Positions 1 to 9,906 of a stretch of DNA of 33,724 nt are shown here, piece after piece (the first letter of the stretch is position 1; every line of letters starts with the position of its first letter). The notes below the pieces were generated by a model that searched no databases, was not told the DNA's origin, and worked only from the letters and a program-made list of their open reading frames with translations. Source of the DNA: a virus; the IMG/VR virus record IMGVR_UViG_3300008108_006643, positions 1 through 33,724 of that record; one strand, written 5' to 3'. Position numbers and translations under genes: made by a program.

Positions 1-3000
1 CGGAACCACCAGCAACCGCCTCCACAAACGTCGGTATGGCATCCTGTACGGCCCCGGCCCCTTCCCCCGGAACAGCATTGAGCACGGCTTCCGCCGAGCC
101 GGATATGGCTTGAGCTTCTACGTCAGCGGTCATCAGGCTGGCGTGCCGAAACGGTGCCCTGTGGTGGGCGGCAAACAACGCTTGAAACGCTCGCCCTCGG
201 TTCGCCGGAGTGTCCGCCCACCCCTTAGTCGCCAGCAACCGGGAGATCTCAGGGATGTTTACCCCCGTCAATTCGGTAGGATCGATCGGAGCTCCGCGGG
301 CGAAGTTCAGGCCGGCTTTGGCGAACTTGGTGACAACGCCGAGATTCGACCCGCCGACCAAGCTGGCGTTGATCGCGGAGCCCAGGACGTCTCGAATTGC
401 CGTACTGATGGCAAGCAGGAATCCGCTCTTGGATGCTGCCGTGATATTCGCTGTGGTTCGAAGGAACATACCGAGTTCGGGCATCTGCATCATTGCAGGT
501 AATTCGGTGAACGTCCTCAACTGTTCTGCTTGCTCGGAGGTGAGCTCCATTGTTCGCAGGATGTCGTGGGCGTACGCTCTCGCCGCCTCCATTGCGGATC
601 CAGTCAGCGGAGCTCCTGCCCCATCGACAAACAGATCTACCGGGTCGAGGCGATACCGGACAGGCCAGTTAGCGTCCACAAACGTAGACGCGTTGACGTC
701 TCGGGTCCCACTAAAGACGCGGCTTTCGGCGATGCTGCGGAGTAGGTTGTCAAGGAACTGGCCCTCCACCAGGTTGTCCGGCCACAGCCCCCGCCGAGCG
801 GCTTTGCCGAGGTAGTCCTTCTGCGGGCTCAGCCATTCCCCTAGAGTGGTGGTGCCGGGAATTTCCGTCTTCGAGGTGAACAGTCTTCTCGGGGTCGGAC
901 GGTACAGCGTGGTCAGCGCACCAACCGCCCCTCGCAGATACTGAGCCTGCATTGTTTGCTTTTGAATGCCGTCGGCAACCTGCACGAGCGGGTCGTCACC
1001 AAACAAACCAGTCTGCCGCCGTTCAGCTCTGTCTGTAAGTTCGGCGGCGAGGGCTCTGTATCGAGACACCGTGTCGATCGTGTAATCTGCCGGGATCTCC
1101 TCCGCATACCGGGTGAGGTTTGCTGCGATCACGCCGTTCACGTCGGCGCGCACGCGATCCAGTTCGTCGATCACCGCCCGTGGTAGGCCTATCGCTTGGA
1201 TCGCTTTTGCGTCGAACCGAAACGCAGACATCAGCTTCGGTCGCTGCTCGAGCAGTCGCAGGAACTCCTGCGCTGCCGGACCTATCCCCCCGGGCACGGT
1301 GGAGAGAGTGCGGTTCCACGTGTCGATGAGTTCGGTGACGGCCCCGATCCACGCAGGGCGGCTCAAGCTCAGAGGTGCTGCGGCATCTGCCGGATTCGCC
1401 GCAGCGCTCCCTCGCGTGACCGGAGTCCCGTCGGGTAAGCGTGCAACTATCCCATGGGTCTGGGGGTCGAACCGAGGCATGTATTCATCGACGGCGTTGC
1501 CGTAGGACCGCCCCAAGTGGTTGTAGATATCCTCCATTGCTGCCTCGGACTGCAGCACTGGGGCCATATTTGCCGAGTTCGCTACTGTGTCCAGATGATA
1601 CCGCAAACTCCCCGGACGTGTCAGAGGCGACCGGAGCGCAGGCTGCACCACGTACGGTTGAGGCCCACCACCAGCTCGCCGATGGGTGCCGTAGTACGCA
1701 ACGTCGTCCGGGGCCGGCGTGACTCCCGGGGCCGCACCGCGGTCTATCCTTGCCTGCATCTGGATCATATCGGGGTCTGTAAGGTCCACCCCGTTGGCGG
1801 TAGCCCAACTGGCAAACCCCGGATAGGCCGGGTCAAACGAAGTGGGGACTCGTGCCCACGGAACACGCGTCGTCCCTGCTGGAGTCCACATCGTTGACAC
1901 TGGCACCGCCAGCCCATTGGGCCCGGGGGCAAACTCCAGATACACTCCCGGAGGTACCGGAGATACCGCCCCGGGAGCAGGTTTTGCGACAGGACCGATG
2001 TGCTGATTGAACATCGCTCGGTTGCCGAGGATGAATTGGGTGGCGTTAGCGCCCGGCGTGACGGGCACCCCCAAACGGTTTTGCCTGTCCACAAACCGGG
2101 AGAACGCTCGCTCAAAGATCGCAAACTCCATCGTGCCGGGGAATGCAAACTTCTCGGGAACCTCCCGCCAAACGTCGCCTTGCGGGCTGGGCTGAACGCG
2201 GCGTACCCAATCCTCAACGCCGGCTGTCCCGGACGCTGCGGGAACGGGTTCGAAGCCCTGCGGGCGGTACAGCACATCACCGGCACCCACCGGAACGTCT
2301 ACAGCTCGCAGAGATTCGATGCTGGCGGCTCGGTACTCGGGGGATTTTCGCAGCCCGTTTATGGCGGCGTCTACGTAGGTCGCTCCTTCGGCAGTCGGAG
2401 CCATGTTCAGGGACTGCAGCACGCCTGCGGAATTCGTGTACCCTCCGCCAAGGAGTTTCACCTCGGTATCCGTCGGCAGAATCCGGCCAGCCCGCAGCAA
2501 CCCTGTCGGCGGAGGCAAACGCGACACTCCGTCCCAGCGGGCTTTGTCCAGCACTCCGATGTGGCCGGTGGCAGCATCGTATATGCCGGTCAAACGGTCG
2601 GGTATATCGTTCTCGGCAAGCTTCCAGATCTCGGCCCAAAACTCATCAGGATCCATACCGATCTGGTCGGCAAGGTCTTCGGCATGGCGTCGGCCAACCG
2701 GGTATTGTTTACCCGTCGGCAACAGAGTGGAGGGGCTGTCGCTGGTGGGCTCGGTGACCAGCGACCCGCCTTGGCTTGGAGGCCGGTACTTCGTGGCGAT
2801 TTGTTCGTAGGCCTCATCCATGTACAGCTTGCGGATGCCTACTGTGCCTTCGCGGAAATTGGAGTACAACAACTCGCGAGCACCCGGTACCTGCAAGGCC
2901 TCCGCAACGCCGTGTCGGGCACGAGCCCAGGCCTGCGGCGTTTGCCCAATGGCTATCTCCGAAGAGCGGGCAACGTCGGACTTTTGTCTGGGGGCGTATT

Positions 3001-4252
3001 CGGTGTAAGGGTCCCGCCACACCGGAACGTTCCACCCCGCATCGACGGCTTCTTCCCTCGCTCTTGCAATTGCTGGGATCCAATAGGTATCAAGTTCGTC
3101 GTACACGGTTGCAGGCAGGGTCACCTGCTTGGGTCTGAATGCCGGAGTCAGCCTGTCTTCGTCAAACAATTCGGCTGAGTCTGCCAGCTTAATCTGCCAC
3201 CGCCCGTCTGCCGATCTTGTTGCGTACTCTACCTCACGCAAGTCGGAGGTTCCGACAAATGTCACCAAATCCCCCCGGTCGTAAGAGGTAAGGCCGGCCA
3301 GCGGGTCCGCGGTGGGGGTGCCGGAGAGTGTAGCCCGCACCATGTCGCGGTGCTCCGGGCTCTCCAAGTACCGAGACACGGCGTCTCTGTTAGCCTGCAC
3401 CCGAAGTGGCGACCCTTCGGCGAAGAAATTGCTCGGGTCTTTGAGGTCCAGTCCGGGGTCAACGGTGAACCGTATGCCCAAGTCGTACCCCGACCGGAGG
3501 TGAAACGCCGCAAGCTGCGCTTGCGTTTGGTCAGCAGTCGCTCTCGCCGCTTCCCGGACAGCCGAGGATGTGTCTTGCAATACCGGATCCGTCAGACCCC
3601 AGGCATACTTGTCGAACACGGCCTTGGTTCCGGTCTTGACGCCTTGAAACGCCTTCTTTATGGCGTCAAGACCCATCGGAGACAGCGGGTCGAACGCTGC
3701 TTTTGTCGCCACCCCGAGACCGTAGATCAGCGGATGCAGGGTCTGCCCTGCCTCCGGCATTTTAGGCAACCGTTGCAACACCTTGGGGGTGGTGACAGCT
3801 CGAGCCGCAGCTCGAGCTGATGCAGTCCTCGCCATTGCACCGGTCAGACCCGCTGCCCGAGATACCCACCCTCCGATCGGCCCGAACGGGTCTGTCAACA
3901 CCTCAAACCCGAATCCGGCTAAGTCGCGCAGGCCTTCCCCCGGGTCGTCGATCCAGCCGGATATTCCCGTCTCTTTGTTAGGCCTCATGCCGTACCGTTC
4001 GAGCACGTCACGACCGGACAGCCTCCCCTCGCCAGAGATAGGAGACCCCCACGCTGTGGTGGGGCTCTCGCCGGCAAGCAGTGCTCGCACCGATGCCGCG
4101 GGGGTATCGATGAAGTTTCCCACCGTGGCGACAGCACCAACACCGGTCGAACCGATCTGGGACAGCAGAGACCCGATCGTCTCTTTTGAGTCAGAGGACG
4201 GCCCGGGTTGCTGCTGCCGCGAGGCGGAGAGTATGTCTCTTAGAGTAGGCAT
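1..4252 (-). CDS. Giant virion-associated protein, partial (3' end beyond the window)
   Basis: An open frame starts at ATG 4252 and runs uninterrupted off the left edge, giving at least 1417 residues. It is the last visible gene of the structural module, 35 nt after the preceding stop, with no clear Shine-Dalgarno. Residues about 45-122 form a module shared with the polyvalent protein at 21961-24483: SVRxLLxG, GRDVL, PNKETG, GWxDDPxEGLRDLAGFG, LTDP. The rest mixes long helical stretches with Pro/Gly-rich linkers. Near residues 1255-1300 is a helical, hydrophobic, Ala/Ser-rich stretch of the kind seen in very large phage internal virion proteins. SPL tripeptides occur near residues 280 and 880. 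Very large proteins next to tail-tip genes are usually carried in the particle and injected, so an ejected internal virion protein is my inference; no enzyme domain could be assigned. Confidence 0.8.
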   Translation of the reverse strand, partial: MPTLRDILSASRQQQPGPSSDSKETIGSLLSQIGSTGVGAVATVGNFIDTPAASVRALLAGESPTTAWGSPISGEGRLSGRDVLERYGMRPNKETGISGWIDDPGEGLRDLAGFGFEVLTDPFGPIGGWVSRAAGLTGAMARTASARAAARAVTTPKVLQRLPKMPEAGQTLHPLIYGLGVATKAAFDPLSPMGLDAIKKAFQGVKTGTKAVFDKYAWGLTDPVLQDTSSAVREAARATADQTQAQLAAFHLRSGYDLGIRFTVDPGLDLKDPSNFFAEGSPLRVQANRDAVSRYLESPEHRDMVRATLSGTPTADPLAGLTSYDRGDLVTFVGTSDLREVEYATRSADGRWQIKLADSAELFDEDRLTPAFRPKQVTLPATVYDELDTYWIPAIARAREEAVDAGWNVPVWRDPYTEYAPRQKSDVARSSEIAIGQTPQAWARARHGVAEALQVPGARELLYSNFREGTVGIRKLYMDEAYEQIATKYRPPSQGGSLVTEPTSDSPSTLLPTGKQYPVGRRHAEDLADQIGMDPDEFWAEIWKLAENDIPDRLTGIYDAATGHIGVLDKARWDGVSRLPPPTGLLRAGRILPTDTEVKLLGGGYTNSAGVLQSLNMAPTAEGATYVDAAINGLRKSPEYRAASIESLRAVDVPVGAGDVLYRPQGFEPVPAASGTAGVEDWVRRVQPSPQGDVWREVPEKFAFPGTMEFAIFERAFSRFVDRQNRLGVPVTPGANATQFILGNRAMFNQHIGPVAKPAPGAVSPVPPGVYLEFAPGPNGLAVPVSTMWTPAGTTRVPWARVPTSFDPAYPGFASWATANGVDLTDPDMIQMQARIDRGAAPGVTPAPDDVAYYGTHRRAGGGPQPYVVQPALRSPLTRPGSLRYHLDTVANSANMAPVLQSEAAMEDIYNHLGRSYGNAVDEYMPRFDPQTHGIVARLPDGTPVTRGSAAANPADAAAPLSLSRPAWIGAVTELIDTWNRTLSTVPGGIGPAAQEFLRLLEQRPKLMSAFRFDAKAIQAIGLPRAVIDELDRVRADVNGVIAANLTRYAEEIPADYTIDTVSRYRALAAELTDRAERRQTGLFGDDPLVQVADGIQKQTMQAQYLRGAVGALTTLYRPTPRRLFTSKTEIPGTTTLGEWLSPQKDYLGKAARRGLWPDNLVEGQFLDNLLRSIAESRVFSGTRDVNASTFVDANWPVRYRLDPVDLFVDGAGAPLTGSAMEAARAYAHDILRTMELTSEQAEQLRTFTELPAMMQMPELGMFLRTTANITAASKSGFLLAISTAIRDVLGSAINASLVGGSNLGVVTKFAKAGLNFARGAPIDPTELTGVNIPEISRLLATKGWADTPANRGRAFQALFAAHHRAPFRHASLMTADVEAQAISGSAEAVLNAVPGEGAGAVQDAIPTFVEAVAGGS

Positions 4253-4287
4253 CGACTATAGTGGTGCGTAAAAACCAAAGGTGAGGA

Positions 4288-7200
4288 TTAAAAACCGGAG
4301 CCGCCCGTCCTACCAAAACTTGACCAAAAATTTGACGCGTCCGCGTTTGCGGCCCTTTCTCTACTTTTACGCTCTTCTCGGTCTTTCTTGACCCTTTCCA
4401 AAAACGCTTGATGTCCCTCTTCCGAACCAAGGTCCGCGTCCAACAGTGCTGTCAGACCGGGAGTCCACTCGGGCCTAAAAGAGTCGCGGTGTTCTGGAGA
4501 CACCGCCGCAGCTCTTGCATACATCTGCAACGCCTGCAGGTTTTCCCGGGTCAATTTGAGAGAACCTTCTTCGTTGTTCAAGTCACGCTGCATTTTACTT
4601 TCAATAGTCCCCGGGTCTCCAAATGCCCCGGGTTGGTCCGCCCGGTAAGCGTCAAACACGTCATACCCTGCCCCCGGAATAGACTCGTAGGTGTCGGCAT
4701 TTAGGCGAGACAGTAGCATCTGCGACTCAGCCATTTGAGTCGTTGTCGGGCTACTTCTCGAAGTAACACCCGACAGAGGGCTCTGCATGTCGGAGGTCTG
4801 CGACTGCTCGCCCGCATCAAACCCGTAGGCCTGCCGCTGGCCGGCACCGAGATTGTCCGCCCATCTTTGCACAGCGCCGGGGAACCGCTGCTGCAAAAAC
4901 GGATCTGTTGGACTGTAACCCTGCTTCAAGTATCGGGACAACGCCCGGTCTTCGGAGGTCGCTTTCTTCTGCGCGGCTCTCGCCTGCAGTGTCTCCCGAA
5001 CAGAGTTACGGTACGTTTCGGAACGCCGGGCTTCGCGATTTCCGCGAGCTACGGTCTCCTCCTGCCGCAATTCTTCCGCCAGCTCCGGCCTGCCCTCCAA
5101 CTGCCCTTGGGCTTGCATCATACGGAGCATGCCGAGGCGGTTTGTACCGGTAATCCCCAGAGGATTGTTGGCTCCTGCGTTTGCTGGATTCGCGAACGCG
5201 AACGTAGAAGACCGTCGCTGGAATGGGTCGGTCGGGGAGGCCGGCATGCGGCCCTCTGTGATGTTGGCCAACCCCTCTTCGGTCATAGGGTTTGACATGT
5301 CGATCAATCGCTGGTCCGCAGCTACCCTGCTCCGCATACGGAAGGCCTGTTCTGCATCCCGCTCGCTCTGCTGTGCAGCCAAGGCCTGCAGCCCCATAGG
5401 ACCTCCACGCCCAAACCGGGACACCAGCCCGCCCGGCGTCATCATGGACCCCTGCCGGTATTGCTCGGTGTTACGAATACCAGCCATCTCCGCTTCCGAC
5501 AGCGGTGACTGGTTTGGGTTAAACTCGCCGCCGGGGGACCAGCGGGTGTCGTATCCGCCGAGGGATTGGGCTGCTGACCGCAGGACGTTTGGGTTGTACC
5601 CCTGCGCGTCCGCCAGCAACGCCGCCGCACGGTTCGGATTATCCCGGAACCCTCTTTGCCGCAAAACGTTTAGGCCCTGCGTAAACGCGTCGGAGTTCTG
5701 ATCGATGGACTGCACAGCTTGCGCTGAGTCATACCCCCCGCGTGGCGTTAACGGATTATCCATCTGCGACTGCTGCACCGCGGCGTCTATTGCGGAGGTA
5801 CTGCTATCACCCCAATAGCCCAGCTGAGAGTCCCGTATTGCTTGGGGGGCGAGGTTCAAGCCCATCTGAATAGCGTTGCCGATTCCGGCTAAGGGGTATC
5901 CGAGACTCATAGCAAGCGACAGAGGAGACCTGTTTTGCGGTAAAGACCGTGGGGCATATTCGTCATAGGCTTGTTCCCCTTCAATCTTGGGGCCGTAATA
6001 TCTCCTGACCACCGGCCCGAGATACCCCTGCGTAGAGTACGTAGGTGGTCCTCCCTCATCCGGATTATAGTTTGTCACACCGAGATTTCGCGGTCCGGCA
6101 GGCACGACTCCCGTAGCGGGGGCACCTTGTGCGGGCGAGGTAGCGGCTGCCGGTGGCTCGAAAGGCGAGGGGGTTGCAACAGAACCGCTTGGTGCCGGTA
6201 ATGCGGGGACTACCGGCGAAGGACCGCCCGGTTGCAAGGCCTGATGCAGTCGTATGAGGTCTTGGGTCTGACGATCTTGTTCGGTCGCCGCGTTGTTGCC
6301 GGACGCACCCAACCCATAGCCCAGAGCCCCTGCAGCCAGACCTAGCCCAAGAGCCCCAACACCTCGCACAGACCGCTGGGCCCCCGCAGGTGCGGTAATC
6401 GGCGGTGCGCCCGCAGGTGCGGTAATCGGCGGTGCGCCCGCAGACCGCGGCGGTGGGAGGGGCGGCGAAAGGGTTGTGGGCGTTCGTGCTGGCACGACAG
6501 TAGGCGTTCGTGCTGGCACGACAACAGTAGACGTTCGCGGAGGAGCCACCGCTGCTGGTATCGCCCCCGGCGGCGGACCCGGTACGGGCAGCAAAGGCGG
6601 TGGTGGCTGGGGCGGCAATGGTCCTGCCGTAGTTACGGTTGACGACGTAGGCAAAGGATCTGGCTCTGCCGCCAACATCGCACTAAGATCATCATCTGGC
6701 GAAAACGAACTCTGCGCACTGGCCGGGGGTGACAGCGGGCTGTCCATGGCGGCTGGCTGCGGCGAAGAGCTCCGAGGCGTTGCCGTCGCCACCCGAGCGA
6801 ACTCCTCGTCATCTATTCTCCCATTGATCAACTCTTGGTACGCCAGAACTTTTCTTGCTTGGTATTTCCAACGCCCTCTGTCCTCAAAAGCGAGCTTTGT
6901 CGGGGTACTGTGATACTTTTCCCGGGCCTGACGGAGTGCGTCCACGCTCATGCCGAGCTGCATGGCTGCTTCCACCTCCGTCAAATATTTTTTGCCGTCG
7001 AGTGTCTGCATTGAGTCTATCTCATCGTCAGAGAGCCTTCTCGTAGCAGGGGGCTCCGGGGGCGCCAACGGGCTCTGCATGCCCGCCGGTGCAGAAGGTT
7101 TCGGCTTTACCACCCGCGGTTTTTTTACGGCTGCAGGTGCCGGTGCCGGTGCCGGTGCAGGTGCTGCTTGTGCCGGTGCAGGTGCTGCTTGTGCTGGTGC

Positions 7201-7569
7201 GGGAGGCGGTGCGGAATTGTCGTCAAACAAACCTCGTTGGCCAGGCAAGGGGTTTGCCATACCTCCGCCCACGTCTCTGAGTACCTCAGAAGGAGTCTTC
7301 TTAGTGGCGCGGGGTTTGCGTGCCGGGGTGGCCGAAGCGGGTGGCGACGCTGGTGGGGTGGTCTTCTTAGCAGCTTTCGTAGCCGGTGCCGCAGGCTTCG
7401 ACGCAGCGGGGGTTGGAACCTTCTTCGCCGCCTTCTTTGCAGCCGCTGGTGCAGGTGTTGGGGCAGGCACGGCTTTCGCCGCGGCTTTTACCCCCTTGAC
7501 ACCTTTTGGCGGGCCCGGGGAGGGTTGTGCAGGTACGACCGGAAAAAACGACGCGATAGGGCGTGCCAT
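4288..7569 (-). CDS. Large Pro/Ala-rich virion protein with an embedded helix-turn-helix
   Basis: 1093 residues. The frame is open upstream to a GTG at 7680, but that lies inside the preceding gene. The ATG at 7569 has GGAG six bases upstream and is preferred. Residues about 13-163 and 263-483 are Pro/Ala/Lys-rich linkers. Between them residues about 194-248 look like an excisionase- or MerR-type helix-turn-helix (YLTEVEAAMQLGMSVDALRQ). Residues about 405-421 are a Gly/Ala/Leu-rich hydrophobic segment. The C-terminal half is rich in Gln, Arg and Glu and probably helical. Seven copies of a short [MQR]x[SN]PL-like motif are spread over the protein (residues about 104, 164, 275, 556, 603, 686, 928). 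The place between adhesion-type genes and the giant left-edge protein suggests an internal or ejected structural protein. The function is unknown. Confidence 0.75.
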   Translation of the reverse strand: MARPIASFFPVVPAQPSPGPPKGVKGVKAAAKAVPAPTPAPAAAKKAAKKVPTPAASKPAAPATKAAKKTTPPASPPASATPARKPRATKKTPSEVLRDVGGGMANPLPGQRGLFDDNSAPPPAPAQAAPAPAQAAPAPAPAPAPAAVKKPRVVKPKPSAPAGMQSPLAPPEPPATRRLSDDEIDSMQTLDGKKYLTEVEAAMQLGMSVDALRQAREKYHSTPTKLAFEDRGRWKYQARKVLAYQELINGRIDDEEFARVATATPRSSSPQPAAMDSPLSPPASAQSSFSPDDDLSAMLAAEPDPLPTSSTVTTAGPLPPQPPPPLLPVPGPPPGAIPAAVAPPRTSTVVVPARTPTVVPARTPTTLSPPLPPPRSAGAPPITAPAGAPPITAPAGAQRSVRGVGALGLGLAAGALGYGLGASGNNAATEQDRQTQDLIRLHQALQPGGPSPVVPALPAPSGSVATPSPFEPPAAATSPAQGAPATGVVPAGPRNLGVTNYNPDEGGPPTYSTQGYLGPVVRRYYGPKIEGEQAYDEYAPRSLPQNRSPLSLAMSLGYPLAGIGNAIQMGLNLAPQAIRDSQLGYWGDSSTSAIDAAVQQSQMDNPLTPRGGYDSAQAVQSIDQNSDAFTQGLNVLRQRGFRDNPNRAAALLADAQGYNPNVLRSAAQSLGGYDTRWSPGGEFNPNQSPLSEAEMAGIRNTEQYRQGSMMTPGGLVSRFGRGGPMGLQALAAQQSERDAEQAFRMRSRVAADQRLIDMSNPMTEEGLANITEGRMPASPTDPFQRRSSTFAFANPANAGANNPLGITGTNRLGMLRMMQAQGQLEGRPELAEELRQEETVARGNREARRSETYRNSVRETLQARAAQKKATSEDRALSRYLKQGYSPTDPFLQQRFPGAVQRWADNLGAGQRQAYGFDAGEQSQTSDMQSPLSGVTSRSSPTTTQMAESQMLLSRLNADTYESIPGAGYDVFDAYRADQPGAFGDPGTIESKMQRDLNNEEGSLKLTRENLQALQMYARAAAVSPEHRDSFRPEWTPGLTALLDADLGSEEGHQAFLERVKKDREERKSRERAANADASNFWSSFGRTGGSGF
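6383..6443. repeat. 27-bp tandem repeat in a coding linker
   Basis: Two identical 27-bp units (6383-6409 and 6410-6436) plus the start of a third. They encode two copies of a nine-residue Ala/Pro/Ile/Thr/Gly unit in the linker of the 1093-residue protein. The unit is a multiple of three, so the frame is kept. Confidence 0.9.
6481..6523. repeat. 24-bp period direct repeat in a coding linker
   Basis: A 19-bp identical segment occurs at 6481-6499 and again at 6505-6523 with a 24-bp period, encoding repeated VPARTPT in the same protein. It is in frame. Confidence 0.85.
7151..7192. repeat. 21-bp tandem repeat in a coding linker
   Basis: Two identical 21-bp units lie at 7151-7171 and 7172-7192, inside a longer run of GGTGC-like hexamers. 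They encode the Ala/Pro/Gln-rich N-terminal linker of the 1093-residue protein. Confidence 0.85.
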
Positions 7570-7636
7570 CATTAGCTCCAAAGAAGAGGCGTTGCGTACG
7601 ATACCACCGACCGCTGGCGTAGTCCAGAGATCGTGG

Positions 7637-8479
7637 TCACGGCCCGCCGAGACCAGGGTCTGGGGGTGTGGGGCCGCCACCGGACGTCAGAGTAATGGCC
7701 ACCCGAGCGGCGTTTACCCCAAGATCCAGTGAGACTCGGGTGTCCGCACCCGCTGCTGCTGATCCGATATCTCGGATCAGCAACTGTATGGGGGATGTTG
7801 CCGACCAACCGGTCACCGCTTTCAGTTCATCCAGTATTGCTTTGATGTCGAACGTCATCCAAGGGGTGGTGTTCGTCGTCCAGTCGGCATACGCCGTCGT
7901 GGTCGTCTTGCCGATGAGGGTAGCCCAGCTCGTGATCGACCCGGACTGGTCCGTGGCGTACTTCAACGCACGCACCCGGAACGTGCGATTCGGCACGAAG
8001 TAGTCGGCAACGAACACGGCAATGGCGAATTGAATCGTGTCCGTGACCAACAGGCCGGGTGCCGGGACGTGAGCGTACGTGGCAAACTCATACGGGTTGG
8101 CCGCGGCTCGGGGCGTGATGTTGTCAAACCCCGCGGTCGGTGTGGGGGTCTGAACCCACCCAGTATCGCTGCCTGCACCTCCGGTGAACGCGTTGCCCGA
8201 CAACGTTAGCGAGAATGAGGGGCCGTCCTTTTTATCGTAGTAGATCGTGACGGAACCGGAAGTAATGCGGAGGTACAGTTTTGCCCCAGCAATGGGTGAG
8301 GGCATCCCGTACGCGTTTGGACTGATCAGCGGTGCTCCGTAAAAAGTTGACGGAGGCATGCCGACAGACCACGCATACTCGACGGTTCCCGTGCCGGCCA
8401 AAGAAAAAGTTGGAGCGTCTGGGTTCAGCCAATCGGAGGCTGTCCACCAAGACGACGTCAGTGGTAGGGAGATTGCCAT
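7637..8479 (-). CDS. Putative virion surface protein (beta-rich)
   Basis: 280 residues from ATG 8479, one base after the upstream stop, so probably translationally coupled. The sequence is rich in Thr, Ser, Gly, Ala and aromatic residues and ends in a flexible Gly/Pro tail. Alternating patterns such as KLYLRITSGSVTIYY look like stacked beta-strands, as in carbohydrate-binding or jelly-roll modules of phage tip and fibre proteins. No cysteines, signal peptide or membrane segment were seen. It stands between a 473-residue adhesion-type protein and the large internal proteins. I do not recognise the family. A receptor-binding or tail-tip accessory role is inferred from position and composition only. 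Confidence 0.7.
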   Translation of the reverse strand: MAISLPLTSSWWTASDWLNPDAPTFSLAGTGTVEYAWSVGMPPSTFYGAPLISPNAYGMPSPIAGAKLYLRITSGSVTIYYDKKDGPSFSLTLSGNAFTGGAGSDTGWVQTPTPTAGFDNITPRAAANPYEFATYAHVPAPGLLVTDTIQFAIAVFVADYFVPNRTFRVRALKYATDQSGSITSWATLIGKTTTTAYADWTTNTTPWMTFDIKAILDELKAVTGWSATSPIQLLIRDIGSAAAGADTRVSLDLGVNAARVAITLTSGGGPTPPDPGLGGP

Positions 8480-8480
8480 T

Positions 8481-9902
8481 TTACGGGGGGCTCACTGTTA
8501 TTGATGTGGGGAAGTCTGAATAGATAGAATCGCCCGGGGTCCACGAAGGTGGGGTGTTTCCGGATCCTGCAAAGTCTTTCCACTGCTGTGGCGGTAGGTT
8601 GAGAGAAGGCTGGTGGTAAAACCCTTGGGCGTAGGGTACGAACACTGTTGACCCAGACTGGTTCCACTCCCCTTGGGTGTGCCGATATCCGCTGGGCATA
8701 ACCAGATCTGAAAACTTGTTGTTATTTTGTGGTGCATACCACACGACTCGTTTTGCAACAGAACCAGACACAGCGCCCGGTGTGGGTTTGAAAACTTGAA
8801 TTATCGGAACCTCGCTGTTGCTTACGAACCTAAACCCTTCGCCAGAGTTGGACGTGACCTCAGGAAAAGGCCACACCCCGAATAACTCAGCACCTGCTAG
8901 GCCGTCGTAAAACCACCCGGTTGGTGGTGTGCCCACAATGGCTTGCGAAACCCCACCAACCAAAGGCCCCGCAACAACAATCTTGTAGTTTTGAAACACA
9001 GAAGACCTTGTGAAGCCCCCCACTTCGACAATGTTTTCTCCGGGCCAAGAGCCAATATACCCCACCTGATCGACCAACCCCCCGGCAGACCCCGGGGCTG
9101 GGTGTACAGTAGCCGCGTGCCACAGATCGATGTGTATTGTTTTCCCTCGGTGCGCGGCCAGCTCTACGTCAAACCATCTAAGTTCGCTTGCGTCCCCGAA
9201 CTCTGGAGATTTTACTTGGACAACCCCCGTGACGTCCACACCATCCGCCAGCAAACGCGCATACGTCGTGCCGTTGCCTACGCCGTATGCGAGTTGTAGA
9301 ACCCCCTTAACGTTTACATACACCCCGCCTATCACGGGGAAACCAATTCTTCGGAGCAGCCTATCATTGCCTTGGCTCCTGACAGACCACCGCACCCTAG
9401 TCGCAGAAAAATTCTGCAAATGAGTTATGCTGTCTGATACATACTTTTTCGTTGGTGGAGCCTTTTGGTACGTGTTGTATGTGCCTAAGTCAGATACAGT
9501 ACCCGTTCTCCTAGACGCATCGTACGGTTGTGGGTACTGGTTGTCGTGGTTGTACGGGTACGGACTAAAAGGGTTGTTCTGCCTTTGCAGAAACCCGTAG
9601 AAACCCTCCGACCAATCGTGCAGCTCATACCGAAAAGGCTGCGCTAATACTGCTGTTGACGTGGGGTAGGGGTTTGCCACTACGCCCGGCGGTAGTGTCA
9701 AATAATACCCAACCCTATTTCTGTATGGCTCAAGAGCCAGATTTGAGTTGACCGACTGAGTGCGTATGTTGAAAGGCCCCCACACATACTGCCCGGTGTC
9801 CGTACCAAGTTCTGAAGGTAAAGGCCCGACCGCCCGTAAGTGCCTATGCACAAAGTCCGTGACCGGGTTTTGGTTGCACTTACAACATCGCCCGAGCTGC
9901 AT
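8481..9902 (-). CDS. Putative tail-tip or receptor-binding protein
   Basis: 473 residues from ATG 9902, four bases after the preceding stop. The N-terminus carries a Cys cluster (GRCCKC, residues 4-9) that could bind metal or form disulfides. The rest is rich in Asn, Tyr, Gly, Pro and Trp, for example residues about 105-135 with many Tyr-Pro and Asn-Pro pairs, and looks like a beta-structured adhesin. No catalytic motif was seen. The context is the tail-tip block: downstream of the hub-like 552-residue protein and directly after a 210-residue tail protein. A role in host contact is inferred from position. Confidence 0.7.
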   Translation of the reverse strand: MQLGRCCKCNQNPVTDFVHRHLRAVGPLPSELGTDTGQYVWGPFNIRTQSVNSNLALEPYRNRVGYYLTLPPGVVANPYPTSTAVLAQPFRYELHDWSEGFYGFLQRQNNPFSPYPYNHDNQYPQPYDASRRTGTVSDLGTYNTYQKAPPTKKYVSDSITHLQNFSATRVRWSVRSQGNDRLLRRIGFPVIGGVYVNVKGVLQLAYGVGNGTTYARLLADGVDVTGVVQVKSPEFGDASELRWFDVELAAHRGKTIHIDLWHAATVHPAPGSAGGLVDQVGYIGSWPGENIVEVGGFTRSSVFQNYKIVVAGPLVGGVSQAIVGTPPTGWFYDGLAGAELFGVWPFPEVTSNSGEGFRFVSNSEVPIIQVFKPTPGAVSGSVAKRVVWYAPQNNNKFSDLVMPSGYRHTQGEWNQSGSTVFVPYAQGFYHQPSLNLPPQQWKDFAGSGNTPPSWTPGDSIYSDFPTSITVSPP

Positions 9903-9906
9903 CGCA

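Noticed and set aside
2000-3178. A 392-codon plus-strand frame
   Set aside because: It mirrors the giant minus-strand protein, whose frame is open for more than 1400 codons and shares a conserved module with another gene.
4191-4430. A 79-codon basic minus-strand frame spanning two gene ends
   Set aside because: It overlaps the end of the 1093-residue gene and the start of the giant gene in another frame and has no ribosome-binding site.
7137-7200. CRISPR-like or regulatory short repeats
   Set aside because: The repeats have no spacers and are in-frame coding repeats of Ala/Pro/Gln.
6950-7732. A long plus-strand frame of 260 codons rich in Ala and Gly
   Set aside because: It is the antisense shadow of the Pro/Ala-rich coding linker; GC-rich repeats keep the opposite frame open.
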